Shown here in pieces: positions 13,401 to 28,400 of a stretch of 64,000 nt of DNA. The translations under genes were made by a program, and so were the position numbers. Every line of letters begins with the position of its first letter. Within the stretch, counting starts at the first letter, position 1. This stretch comes from Trichopria drosophilae. Lineage: Eukaryota > Arthropoda > Insecta > Hymenoptera > Diapriidae. The stretch covers positions 987,501 through 1,051,500 of the forward strand of contig CM059584.1 of assembly GCA_030407085.1 (NCBI GenBank). Reading direction: 5' to 3'. Under the pieces are notes generated by a model, which was not told the DNA's origin, searched no databases, and worked only from the letters and a program-made list of their open reading frames with translations.

Positions 13401-16400
13401 TGGTTATTACTTGTGATTTTATTAAAATAAGAAACCTTTAAAAGAAGTATCGAATCAAACATTCACTGGTCTAGGGTTTCAATCTTCAATCTTATTGTAA
13501 TGTCTGTATAAATACGAGACGAAGACAAAGAAAGATATGGATCTTGGTATATTAACCCCTGCCATGCGTCACTAATTGTATAATAACAAAAAAAAAGTTG
13601 TAATGTAGATAAGAATGTGTAAAGTAATATAGAATAATTATACGTTTTTAAAGTCTAGTTTTACATAATAAAGCAGAAAAGTAATAGTGACTAATGCTAG
13701 AATCATGTCAATCTTATCGAATCAAGGACAGAGGGTAATTATCATATCAACAACTAAAAATTGGAAGTAATGCACACATTATTATTAAAATTGCACCAAA
13801 TATGTTAACTACCCCAATTTAACATGCTGTAACAATACCAAGTACTGAATATTATAGATATTAGTCGTAAAGCAAAATATAATATAAATAATACGTTGTA
13901 AAAATCTATTAATATTGACAACATTTATCATATTCTAAGGTAAGAATTTTCAAGAATGAATGTTTTCTTGCAATAACAGGAAAATTAATAACGAAAATTT
14001 AGTTCATCAGTGAAAAAAGCGTTATGTAATCTATAAGAATAATAAAAATTTACCGGGTACAATATTCTATGTTATGAACTTATTAGGAATTTATCATTTT
14101 TAATACAAAAAACAAATAATATTGTTTTCATTAATGATACGCTGTATCAGCAAAAAATCTTATTATATTATGTTGCATATTTCGCACATTTATCATTCGA
14201 TTTTTATATCGATCGGAAAGCCTGCCGATAGATTGACGTTGAAGAATGTTGTACGATTCGTGCCAATATCATATGGAGTGAAACTGCTGCTCCCTGGCGA
14301 AGTCAATCCCTATCAGGTTCTATCACCAATCAGTGCCTCAACAAAGCGGAAATGTATGAGTCGTGCATTTTTTAAAGGTTACCGCTCGCGCCGTTTTCTT
14401 ATGTGATAAATCACGTCACCATTTGCATTTGTTATATTCCCAAGTTCCTAATTGTCTTCTCCGTCTCTCATCATTATTTTCCTATACAATTCATGTGGGA
14501 TATTATATATATAACCATTGTTTTATCACCGACAAAATTAACATAAAACATTTCTTTAATTACTATTATATAATGGCCAATTTTGAAAAATAAGAAAAGT
14601 GGCGAATATCTATAAAAAGTCAGCAGTGTTCTATTTGTCAGTATTTCTAGTATTATCTAGTTCATATAAAATAAAGTAATTAAGTAATATACAAAATAGT
14701 TTAAAAAGAGTTAGGGGTAAGATTGTAAACATATTAATGAATGTACGACGATTTTGTGGTTTTTACCACGTAATCAAAACTCTTCATCCCAATATGTCGT
14801 TTTGCACCCTACAGGTAAGAAAAATACTATTGTACAGTTTTCACGTGAGTGGAATATGATGTCTTTTACTATTTATTATTATTTCGCTTTTTGTACAATG
14901 TTATCAGTGTAAATAATTAATTGTAGAGACTTATAATTTAAAATAATGTATTGCAAAGAAAATGAATTATTTTTCATTACCCTCAAAAACTTATGTTCAT
15001 CGTAGTTCATAGCAAACAATTTATACATCATTTCTAAGAGATTTGAGTAATAAAAATCATTAATTAAATTAATAAAAATGTAAAATAATTTAAGTGAAAT
15101 GTTACTTTAGATTTTCCCACTTTTATACGAAAATTTCATTCTTATAATAGACCTTCTATTAAATTTTTATTGTACCATCGAAAGCACGTTTTTATTTTGT
15201 ACATTTAGAAGCCGACGAACGTCACCGTGAATATTCCGCATATTTACACCAGAAACATCTACGGCGCTGCATTACTAATAACCAATTTAAATACTGGCTT
15301 TACCTGTTTTTACCAACGTTTTACGGAAAATGCAAGCCAAAATATTCCATTCAGGCACCGATTAGTAAAATCCGTACAAAAACTCGGTTTCGTTGACATT
15401 TTATTGATTGGCTTAATTCTACCGACCAAAAACCATGACAAAAATAATTAATCAATGCAAGTTTAGTTGCTAATTTTACTTTTGAAGCGATATTTCATAG
15501 TAGAATGGTCGTGGGTGTAGTTAGCGATTTACATTAAATCGAAATAAAGTAGCTATACACTAATAAATCAATAATAATTTGCAATTAGAGCAAAAAATAT
15601 AAACTTAATGAAAAGTAACAAAATTATATTATATTTTTTAATGTTTGACAATAACTTAAACAATTTCAATTTAAATGAAAAATCTGTTGTAAAGAAAAAT
15701 ATAAATTTAATTAAGGAATGGTATCACAAAATCGACATGGAATTTTACTATTATTTGACAAATTTGACCTCCAGGAAGAAAACTTACTTGTGTTCATTTT
15801 TTAATACTTTTCAATTAATTTAAAATTAATTTTGTTGCAAATTTTTACGTCCTTATTTATTGATAGTGTGTTTTGGAATTTCATTAAATTAGTTTTTGTC
15901 ATTAATTATTCGGTTTCTTTGCGAACTATAATAAACTAAGTGTAAAAATGTAACGCTTTTTTTTATTAATCAGATTATTAAATTACATAATTTCTGATCC
16001 AAAATGACCAAATGTAATCTTCTTAAGTAATTAATTTACTAGTTGCTTCATCAAGATTTAACTGGCTACATGGAGCTTTTGAGACTGCTAATTTCTAAAC
16101 TGATATTATTTTACCAACATATTCCGTGTCAAATTATAAGCTCCAATTTCTCAAAACAAAAATGCATTTTCACGAGAAATGAACTATTTCCATGATTAAA
16201 GTATCCGCTTTCTTCGGTTTGTTCGGTGAACTTGAATATATAATTTTAGAAAAATACAAAAAAATTAATTTTTTTTAATAACAATATACCTTTAATCGCA
16301 AAGTTTTAATAAATATAAATATAAATTAAATATGCATGTTTTTTCTCGTTTGGTGTTTTTTATGTATTGCATTATAAAAATCCCCGATGGAATTTTGAAA

Positions 16401-19400
16401 ATTTAATACTGGATTTTAATTATTAACCCCAAAAATGTCCTTTTATGTTTGGTTCCAATTTAGATTCGCCATTTTGAATTTCGAAAATCTGACAATAGAA
16501 TTATAATCAGTGATTTTGAAACCCCTCCCCCCCTCCGAGTATTAAATTTTCATAAGTATATAAAGGAAATGTATGCTTGAAATGGTTAAAAATGAGTGAA
16601 GTTTTTGTTTGCTAGTTTTATTTAGTTAATTATTATTGTTTTTGGCGAAATTCATGATGAATTTTAATCTGGAGTCGTCAGTATTTTTAGAATACTAAAC
16701 ACATTCTGTTGTTTTACCAAAAAAACGCATAAAATTCGTTGATTTTTTTAGAGCAGCACTATTATTGATTTATATCATGCTAATTTTAATGACGTTTTCT
16801 AAAATAGGAGAGTTCATTCTATCAAAAAAGGGATTTCTGAATTTTTTCCAGATCAATTTAAAAAACGACGCGTCAATAGTTGTCAGGCAACGATTTTCTT
16901 GTCAATCATTGCCATCACGTGCACGTCGCGAATCCGATGTTTTTCAAAATTCAAAATGGTGGATCCAATATGACGCTGGAATCTTCAAACAATGGATGCG
17001 ATGCAATTAAAAATTATTATCAAAGGTTTTGGGATCTCTTAGTACCGATCCAATATTAGTTGTTGAACTCTTAGTAAGATTGTCTCATATGATTCCAACT
17101 TCTTAAGTGAAAGTTTTTTAGGAATGGTTGAAATTACCATTTATTATAAATTAAATTTCTCTTTCTACATTTGAAAACATTCTGAAAATCAACTAATATA
17201 GCTCGCTATAAACTGTTATAATAATATATAAGTGAGTCCTCTCCATGATTGTGCAATAAAAATCGGACCATTTTCGAATATTTTTATGGTTTTCATTTGT
17301 TAAATATACTTTAGAAAAATTGACAATCATGGGAGTGAAAAGTACTGTTGAAGATTTGACGCAAATTTGCATCGAACTTCGGCGCTGTATTGAGGCAACG
17401 AACGACAACGACGAGAAAGAGAAAATTATTTTGAAACACATAAAAAAATTTGCCGACATCGATGAAAGAGTTAACGACTTCAGAAAAGGTACGTTGAGTT
17501 TTTTAATTCATGACAATGAACTCAAAACGAAAGTCAGATGAATTGAAAACAGTCGAAACTGATGAAGGTAGAGTAGCTAAAAAACTTGCTGAAGTTGAAA
17601 GCTCCACAGATAAAGTCGATAACAAAGCAATGTCAGAAAATGAGAAGAAGTTGGTCGAAACGACACAAGCTTTAGAGTCAGAAATTGAAAGTGCAAAGAC
17701 AGAGGCACATTCATCAACTAAAGAAATTATGGAACTTCTTCACGAATATAACGATATTAAAGATGCTACTCAAATTGTACTTGGAGCATTAGCAACAATG
17801 AAAGGAGTGACGCTTGCCAATATACACGAAGAATATGACTTACCAATGAATGACGAATAGTCATAAAATATTTTATACATACATCATCATCAATAATATA
17901 TAAGTAAATAAATTTCAAAAGAATCCGATCAATTATTTACAAAATTCGTCAGCCATCCACCATCTTAAATTTTTAATAACTGACATCGAATTCGTGATTA
18001 GCTACTCCAAGAACCCCAGCATAATAAGTTTCAAACCAATTCCATTAGTTGCTTAAAAATTCGTCTGCCATATTGGATCCACCTATTGGAATTTTGAATA
18101 ATAAGTTATAAGATCGGATTCGCGAGCAGCGACCATAAGAAATACTAGGAAACAAATTATGTAAAAATGTATTAGTTTGGTTTAGAAATTAGATACGTTT
18201 TTCTTTGTATTTTCCTACTACTCGAATGCAAAATTTCAACTGCTTGTACCATCTCTAAATGACGTTTATATGATGTCTACCAAGAGATAATTTTTGGTTC
18301 TGTCGATTTCCAATTAGTCTCGTTCATATTGTTGTATATATTATTAATAAATCTTTTAAGTCATAAAAATGAATGGCACATTTCAAAATATAATAATGTG
18401 TACTTTGATGCTTTTATAAAGTAAGACAGAGAAGATCAAATTTCGTTCAATATCACAATAATAAAGCAATGTTAGCTGAATATAGTTTATGTACTGCTAA
18501 TGCCATAAATATGGTTTATCAAAAGTCGATCAAGTCTTAATGCGCCTGGATTAATCAATTACTAAAAGTTTAATGAATGAAGAAAAATGATGCATAATTC
18601 ATGACGTCTTAAAATATATAAGTTTCTTAGGACTTCGGACTCTTATGTAAAATCGAATATTATCTAAGGCCCGGTATTCCGGGTGTGGTCACCTTTGTGA
18701 GGCAACGCATTTGCAGTATGTTTACATTGTGGAACATTGCTCGAGAAAGACAAGGCGAACTCGAATGAAAGCCTGATAATAGATAAGTGCACACACGTGC
18801 AAAATCCCACTATCACTATCGAGGCGTTATACAAGGTGAGATACTTTCGATATGGAAACTATATTCGCTGCTTTGAGAAACACTAACTGGCCTTTAAATT
18901 TAGACGATAATTCAAACATCACGGAATTCATGCGCGCGTGTTGTGAATTAATTTGCGCTTTTAATGAAAACTGTTATTTGAAAGTAATGGGCTGAAGTAA
19001 ATAGAACAAAAGTCTACGACTATATTATGAAATCACATTATTAGCTAACGGTCATTATAAAAAAAATGTAAATCTTTTAATATTACACGTTAAATTAATG
19101 CGATATTATATTTCCAATATATTGGAGCAGTCCTTGCCATTACTCAATTTTAGCTTATTTTACTACCTACCTTTCGCGCCTAAAAAAATGGCTACTATCC
19201 TTACCTTTGCTTTCGCCTGTTGTGTAAACTAATTTTTTAAAAAACTATCAATTCACAAGTGATTATATGAGTCTATAGTTAAAAACCTTCCTGTCCTGGG
19301 CTAACGCGGAGTAAGCATGTATCAACAATAATCAAAATGCGTGGATTTTTAAGAACATTAAATTCAAAGGCAATGTTCTTTTATCTCCAGTCAAATTATT

Positions 19401-22400
19401 ACCTATGAACGGTTTGATTATACCTAATGCTGATTATGTAAGTGTGGTTTCCTTGTAACCTAAAATTAACGAGTGTTTTGAATTCGTGTTGCGTTATATC
19501 TGTATGAACGCATTTCAACCTTTGCTCGTTGTAATCTGCCACTACTCGTCGAAATTATTTTTTAGAAATCTGTTATAGTAATATAGACAGAGAGTCTGAA
19601 TTAGTAGAAACAAAGTTCAGCGTTTTTAATTTGTTTTCTGTAAACAGTTCGTTATTTCATATCGCTGTAATTTTCAGTGCAATAAGATTTGCAATTATTG
19701 TCCACATGTTTACGAAGTTTGCTTGCTTTAATTTGAGAACAAGATTTTGTAGCACATTTTTTTTACTCTTGAAATGTCTCACGCAGGAGCAAAGTTGGAG
19801 TTACAGTAATTAATAAAACTCAAAATGTCATATACACTATCTGTTGCACGAAGGCCAAACAAGTTTTTACTGACCAATATTTGGTGATGCACGTCTAACC
19901 GATCACGTTGCTTGTGCGCAAGTACCGAAATTTGATTTCGCACAACTTGTCGACGCATGAATTCGCGATTTACAAATTTTTTCCCCGAGAGATGGCATTT
20001 TCATATTATCGACGCTATTATCAATTGGTCGCGTGGAACAGACCACACAACTCTCACGTGATTTTCTACTTCATAGGTGGAAATTCATTTAATTGCACAC
20101 ATTAAAATTATTCAATTAGGTAGCCCTATAGAGATAGTCATCAAATTACATTTATCAAAATTATATTTAACTCCCCTCTTAGTCGGTTCTCCTTCTTAGG
20201 GGTGTATTTCACAGTTTGAATCCCTCCACCGGCTTAGTTATATACTCTGCCGAAAAGAGTAAATGGTAATAACTGATACAGAGGCGCTCATTGAATGTTC
20301 AACACGAGAGGAACTTGATATGATATAGACGTTTATAGACGAGTATTTCCGTTTTCTTTATTCTTTTCGCCACATTGAGCGATTGTATTTACGAAAATTG
20401 CAAAACCATTTTCAATTTAGGGATAACCGACGTTTTATCGTCCGACTTTTGTATCATTTGCTATTGTGATTTGTAAAATTTGCTATGTTTAGTTCAAAAT
20501 TTCATAAATCACATTAGCCAAAAGTAAAATACCCAACAATAAACCCCAGGTTATCCCCAAATGGAAAATGCTTGTACAATTTTCTAAAATTAAAGAATTA
20601 CGGTGCATTCGCGTAAGAAATTCACTGCCATTAGAGTGTACAATATACTATACGAAAAACTTATCTATTCGAACTCAATCTACCCTATTTTCTATATCTG
20701 CGAGCTAAAATTTCCAATAACACTCCAATTTTAGAGTGCAGTGAGATGCTGCTTGTCCATGCTCATCGTAAATGCATTAGATCTATCTTTGCACATTAAC
20801 ACCTTTCGCAATGACCACTGACTTTCCAATAAGATAGTAAATCAATCTCATAAAAACCTAATTTTTGGCTTTAATACAAGATACAAGAGTTATTATTATA
20901 AGGTTATAATTATTACAGTAGCCATCATTTCAACCCCGCTATTAGTATTGCTTTTTTGAGAATATACGATATGTTTGTAACCAGTAATGAGGTGCATTCG
21001 ACCAAAGAAAATATTATAATTACAAAAGATTGAAAAATTTAACTTTAAACGGAGTAACATTGCTCATAAAATATGATATTTTTTTGTTTATGAATTTTTC
21101 CATAACTTTTTAAGTTGATTAAAATGCAGGAAAGTGCGACGTAAATCATTAGATTGGCAGAAACGTGTATTCTGTTTGCAAAACAAAAATAAGGAAGGAA
21201 GGGCATGCAGCTGGAGCACGGTCTTGAGAGAATTGATCGCAGTAGATTTGTTCTGCTGCATCGAGACTTACTCGATAAAGATAAGGATATTATACTGATA
21301 AGTAATTATCCACAGTCAGTTATACAAGGAAAAAGAAGTTAATAACTCTTGATCGATGAAATGTGTTTCCTCTCCTGTCATATGCGCTAGACTTAAATGT
21401 TTATTTGCATTCATCTGTTGTTCTCTAGTTTGTTTTATTATTGTGATATTCGAAAATTTATTTTTAAATAACTAAGCAATCACTACTAACTTACTTAACT
21501 TTAAAATAAATGTCATAGGATTTTACATTAGCATTCAATTTTAAAAGATTTGAGACACGAGGTATTCAAAATGTCCTGAAATGTCAAACTTAAAATTACT
21601 AATATATTTTTGAAAATAAGAACATCGAAATAACGTTAATTCGAGGTTCAGAAGTTTTTACGCTGAATCAGAATAGTCGTCATATTTAGAAATAAGAGAC
21701 ATGTATAACACCGATAATATATTTAACATAAAAAGAAAACACTGTCTTTTATAAGATGGCATATTTTTTCTATTAAAAAAGTATAACACTACAATGCACT
21801 AAACTTAAATATCACAAATGATATTTGTTAAGTAAAATTAAAAAAAAAACACTTTAACAAAATGAAAATCTACATATATCCACTAATCCGGCACAAACTC
21901 TGTTTCTGAATAAAAAATAATCCGACCTAAAGTATTTTCGTTATTACCACCACTGTAAAAGTTAAGTTATTTCCAATATCTTTGCAATAATTCTGAATTA
22001 TACAGACGAGTTTCTGATTATAGAACAGAAATGGATTCAAAACATATTTATGCCCATTAGTTTCATATTCCATTATTATATAGAAAAATTTACACATTAA
22101 TGACCATAACTTAGATCAATCACATTTTCAGCTTTTTTAATTTCTTACGTGAGGTTAAGGTCACGTATGATGTTCGAAACTACAACTTTATTTATTGTGT
22201 AGATCTCAAAAGCTTACATAAGAAAACAAAATGTAAAATGTTATATAGCCTCCTTTCTCTTTTCATTTTTGGGTTTTTATTTCCTTCTTTCTGTTTTTAT
22301 TGTTTTTACTGCTTTTGGTTTTATGCTGTTTTTCGATTTTTTCCTTTTTGGCCACTACATTGCCCACATTGGCCCTCTTCAGATTAAACTGTTTTCACCG

Positions 22401-25400
22401 ATATGGCAATCTTTCGTATAGAAAGGGTTTAAAAGGGGCCAAAAACGTAAATGATCAATTCTACACCGACTATTTGGATTGAGAAGAGTGAACTACCGGA
22501 GAAAAATTCTGTAAAGATAGAACATTATATTATATTGAACCAGTACGTCATTTTAACTTTGAATTCGACGTCAGTGTGAAAATAGTATTTTCGTCCCTAG
22601 GGCGCAAAATGTCATTTTAGACCCGTAGTACGAACAACATTTTTTCTCATGTCGGGCAAAATGCAATGAAGAGCTTTGGTTTCAAGGTTCAAAACACACA
22701 AGCGTTAATATTGAATAATATGTCTATAACTTTAATTCCTCTACTTTCAATATTGCACCCGAGAGGGTGAATTTTGAAAATTTGACTTAGGACTTTAGTT
22801 CAATGAGAAAAAATACATAGAAATATACACGAATTTTTTATTTTTATTTAATACTGTTTAACTTAAAATGAAGTATGCAATTAGGTTCACATTGAGTGAA
22901 TTTAGACGAATTAAAAAACAGTGGATTTATTACAGCGATATGTTCGATCTGATGTTTCGAATTTAAAAAATGTGAGGTCCTAATCCTACACCAAAAATTT
23001 ACAATGATCTTTTCTTTCGATCGAGTTTCAATCTTTTACGAATTCGTTCTGGAATTTTTTGTATCTAAGCGGAAGTAACTTTATGCCAACTCGGATTCAT
23101 CCCGAACATTATTTTGGTTGAAGATAATTCTACATGGGCCTATCAGACAAACTGTTGATCATGGATTATAATTTTAATATGGAATAAAACTAAATGAGTT
23201 AAGTAGTGGGGCGAGAGGTCTTCTGCGCCGGCCACATGTGACCCCCTCCCCCTCACACTCTCCTTACCCTGTCCCTCTGAACGCTACCCCGCTTCCTCCC
23301 TCGTCTACAAGCCTTAGGTCGGGGGGGGGGGGGCGTGCGGCGCAGAACACACCTAGCCCCAATACATCTTAACACAAATACTTACGCTACAACTTTCACA
23401 AATAGTAACAGCTGTATACAAATATTATTACTTAAAGCAATTCTTCTTTCATCTTCAATTTACTTCGTTTAAAAATTATGCTTTTGAAAAAGAGTAGAAT
23501 AATATTAAATGACAATGAAGTACCTGAAGTATAAGCGTCTTGAGTTCTTGATCACTGAGAAAGGATGGTTTGTAATGACCCTCGGTGTAGGAAGTCACTG
23601 CACCAAGGATGGTTTTTAAATGTTGCACCGCCATTCGAAGAACGGTCAGTTTGTCTAACTTTCGTGACATTGCATGACACATTGGAACCATTGCTGACAA
23701 TTCCGTAATATACGTGTTCATCTTATCCCTCCTTCGTTTTTCAATTTCACTATGATTTTGTCTAGAACAGAAAGAATACACTATTCAGTTAGAAAAAAAA
23801 AAAACATTTTATTTCAACAAATAAAATTATTAAATATAAAAATTTTAGTATTTAATATATTGAAATTGATATTATGATAAACTCTTCACTGACTCCCGTA
23901 AGTATATATGTTAAAGTTAACGTTCAATTTATTATCACATTCAAATAATTATTGTGTTATTATATTAGAATATTTAAATTTCAATATAAAAGTGAATTCG
24001 AAAAGAAATGGACAGAAATCTTTCATTATTTTATATTCCAGTAACATTTGAATGCGAAAGAGTCCTATAACAGAGAAAATCAGTTTAATTTCTAGAGGAC
24101 CGATTTTCTAGACCCATATCCATACAGAGCATTTTATTAAAAATGTTAAATAAAATTGTTAAAAGCTCAACATGGTTTTATTAATGGAAAATCAACTATC
24201 ACTAACCTATTATTATACAGCTACTTCATTTTGAATGTTTATCACTTAATACAGGTGGATATATGTAGATTTCTCAATGGCATTTGACTCCGTCAATCGC
24301 CAGCGTTAGTTATAAAAAGTACGTGGTAGTTAAAAAACGTCATTTTGCACAGTTTTTTGCTTTGACCGGGCTTCGGTCGAGTTACCCTACTTTAATTCTG
24401 ACACGCGGGTAACCCGGTCAGATCCCAGCTGAATTATGTGTACAAACTTAACCCGAATCTTTGGAATGGACATACCACGGTTTGACAATATAGAGATAAA
24501 ACTTTCTACGTACCAAATAAGCACACATTCTCATCAAAACAAAAACTCGCCGTGTCTAGTAATGATTAGGTTGTGTAAGTGATCAAACCGAAGAACCTTA
24601 TTTATATTTATTGTCTGAACGAATCAGTTGACCAAATTTCAATTGAGTTAATCCGAGGGGTTCACAGCTAGCACCCGGAAGACCGAGCTAAAATCTTAAT
24701 GGCCTTTTTCTATTCAGGTTAAACCGGGTGAATTGAACTCGAGTAACTATTCGAGACGAGTTGCGTAGTAATAAAGAGTACTAAAGACCTTTGAATTATT
24801 TGGAGTACACTTTGAATTCCATGAAGTAAATCATTAATATTACCCTTAATTAGAGGACGATTAATTACTCCAAAGAACTGCAAATTTACTCTTACAGATT
24901 GAAAGTTGATTTACTACTGTGGAATTAAACGGGGCTCCAGCAGTTAATGTGTACAATGGTAACTAAAATTATGGTTATGTGGCAAAATCATTCCCGACAT
25001 GTTCGAAATACCTGTCTATTAAGGAGGTAGTCGCGTGAAACGATTTTTTTACGAAGTCTTTCATTTTTTCACCAAACGTTAATGACGTTGATATCAATAC
25101 GTGGTTAAAATTTCAGAAAGCCTGTCCGTACGATAATGGAGATAATCGTCCTCAAATTTCACTTTTTAACACGTGTTCCCCATACTAAGCCTTTGCCGAC
25201 ATGACATATTAATTATTTACAGAAAAACGGTATTTACCGCTTTTATAAAAAACTAATATGTTGTGTAAAATATATTAAAGAACATTGTAAAAAAAATTGA
25301 AGAACCCTAGCGGTACCGTTTTGTAATAATATTAATAAATAGACAGCGAAATTATGTCGTGAACGTAAAATGCGAGGTTGCCGTTTCCAAATTTTGCTGA

Positions 25401-28400
25401 TGTTGGTGTACACAGACACGATTCCTTGAGAAATTAGTGTGTAACAGGCGTCCATCAAGTACACTCTCCCCCAAAACGTTCATTACGCGCACTGAAGAAA
25501 CAAAGTGGCGTCTGTGGATTTATGTGGGGTAGACTTTTGACGGGTACTGTCGCACGACTACCTCCTTAAGGTGCTGATTTAGTTTCTACCTGATAGGTCC
25601 AATTTACAAAGAGCCACCCAAAATTTCGTCGGCTTTCTGGACTTGAAAATGCATGAGCTTACTGGTGTAAACATTTCAGATTGAGCATATATCTTAATCT
25701 TGAGATATGGTCGTTCAAAGGGGGAAATTTGTTGCAAAAATTGCATTTTTTTTAATTTGATATTTTTTATTTCCGAAAATATACATTTTATGTCAAATTC
25801 ATAAGAGATATTTTTTATTTAGAATTCTCGAAAGAATCTAACTAAATCTTGTCCGGACCGAAAAACATCAAATTTTCAACATTTTGAAAACAGGCACAAT
25901 TTTTGTAACAACTTGAAAATTGGATTTTTTTGATACTGAGAAAATTTGATTAGATTCTTTGGACAATTCGGAAAAAAAATATCTCTTGTAAATTTTTCGT
26001 AAAATGTATATTTTCGGAGATAAAAATATCAAATTTAAAAAAAAATGCAATTTGCGCAGTAAAATCCCCCCTTTGAACCCCCTATCTTAAGATTAAGATA
26101 CATGCTTAATTTTAAAATTTGACACGAATAACGTAACATCACAAACTTTATTTCCTATACATTTTTACCCCAAATTTAAGGTCCCAAAAACTGGCGAATT
26201 TTTTAGGGTGGCTCTTTACAAAATGGAGATTGCAATTCTCTAGACAAAGGTTACATGGATATACTGGTAAATAAACGTTTTTCGAGAACAAAACAATATA
26301 ATTAATTTGCCTGTAGATGTCATTTGCAACGTGGGAATAACAATTATGACTTCTCGTAGCAAAGTAAACTATGAATAATCACCTGATTATCAAGCGTTTG
26401 CGGATTGAACTGAAGCCACCGCGAAGATCAAGGTAGGTCAAGGTAGTTGTCACCTTGTATACTACTCGAGGGGTATGTCACAATGAGTGTCGTAATTACA
26501 TCACAGCAAAAAATCGAAGGAGGAAGGAATCGTATAATAAGTGGAGACACTTTGCAAAGGCATGTCGATACATCAGATTCGATATGTATCGATTGCAGGA
26601 AACACCGTACGGTAATAGTAATTATCCGATTACATATTCCCTTTCACTGCTTGGTCACCGACGCGGCAATATGCATCTGAAGTAAGCCCAATCCCTTTCA
26701 AGATCTTTGTACTTAACGTCTTATATAATTTCCTAAGAAAAGAATGATGGGTGATTAAGATAAGCTATCCTATTATTTCTACCGAAAGTGTAACGAATAA
26801 TTTTAATGAATTTCTATAAAGTACTTACTCAAATTGACGTTTAATCAAGATAATCAATTTGCGTTCGAACGTTAGCTGTCATTTATTAAAAAAGTTAGGT
26901 TTCTAAGATTTTTATTATGTATTAAAAAACGGGATTCTGTCCGTTACAAGTTTGATTTATTCAAACGATTAAATGAAAGACAAAATTTGACGATTTTGAA
27001 ATGAAACCAATGTTATATCTTATTATGATGTAAAAAGTAATTGACGATTCAGAATTTATAACAATCAGAAAATAAAGCACGACATTTGATTGACCGGATT
27101 GAAAAAGGTTTAGTATTTAGTCGTTATGATTTGAAATATATAGAACGATATTCTCATGTAAGTGTAGCTGCTAAATAAATTATTATTTTAGGAGTGTTAT
27201 TATAATTTTTTTATGTTTTGAATATGATTAAGTTTAATATATTTTAAAAATTTGTTCCATTTTTATAATATTCTGATAACGTTTGCATCACACCTAAATT
27301 CTTATTCATTGATTGAAATATAATTTTAATAACTTTATTAACCCCTTTCAATTACAATCCCCATACATACCCATTCGTGTGTTCTTTATTTCACCATATG
27401 CTTTATGTCTAAAATAAAATATTAATTGTTTTTACATCTCTGGATCCCGAATGGCATAAGCTTAAACATTTTATATATTTTCGGGCCTATTTCATTTGTA
27501 GTAAAATTCGTTAATATTCGTATCTGAATTTTTAAAATTCAAAATGGTGGATCCAATAAGGCGGATAAAAATAGAACCAATTATAAGTCATCATAAAAAT
27601 ATCAATTTAAGGATTTTTGGATAGCAAATCAACCAATATGCCAATTATTACCAAAGAATTTTCATAAAAATCGCGAATCGGGGTCTCAGGGATCGTTGAT
27701 TATGAGTCTGTTTATTAGAAATGGCAAACTCGATATCAAAAGGTTTCATAAGTGCTTGTTATTTTATCTAATAGGTTACCACAAATGAAAATTTGGAAAA
27801 ACATTTTGTATATGTTGTACACCTAAGCTTGGCGCTGTTGGCAGTGTTACGATTCCTTACTGTTGCGATTTTACATCGGCAACTGGAATCTTATATTTTA
27901 GTCCGGAATTACTTCTCATATTCCTCTACAGGAATCTATAAAATTGGATTGGGAAAAACGAATTAAACTACTAAGGATCACATAGGTCAAAATCACTCAC
28001 CAGACACTTTATTTATTTAACTAAATCACCTTATAATTTTAAATGATTTTCACTTGCCTCGTCGGGACTCACAGAGTTGTTACAAAAAAAAAGAAATTAA
28101 ATTAAATACAATGATCCGAATAAATAATTTAAGTCCGTAAGATGAACCTTCTTATCCTATAGTCGGAGCTTAACTAACTTGACAGTTGACATGTTCGAAA
28201 AGTAGAAGTCGAAACATACATACATACGTACACACTATTACATTGTATATTACACACATATATACTAAATAAGTTACGTTTATAATTTCAATTTCATATA
28301 CAAATTAATTATATTTAAATATTAAATTTTTTTACTGGAATGGAATAAATCCATAATACTATATAGTATTAATTAATCCCATGTAAAACATTTTATAATT

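Larger units (their letters stand above)
5853..23523. other. cyc intron (17.7 kb) hosting SWI5 and many repeats
   Basis: Largest visible intron. Named contents are listed separately. I see no gene, RNA or structured repeat in 5853-6300, 7330-8400, 9500-10550, 11800-14700, 15480-16400, 18160-22200 or 22500-23200, beyond AT-rich sequence and short homopolymer runs. Confidence 0.6.

Noticed and set aside
14122..14406. 94-codon plus-strand ORF with a GC-richer middle
   Set aside because: No domain, no splice phase match to neighbours; possibly an old repeat fragment.
18793..18798. CACGTG E-box as cyc autoregulatory site
   Set aside because: About ten such words are seen in the window, not far above chance for its composition, and none clusters near a promoter.
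22240..22500. Minus-strand Lys-rich frame resembling a LINE protein end
   Set aside because: Low-complexity T-rich sequence on the plus strand explains it; no diagnostic motif.
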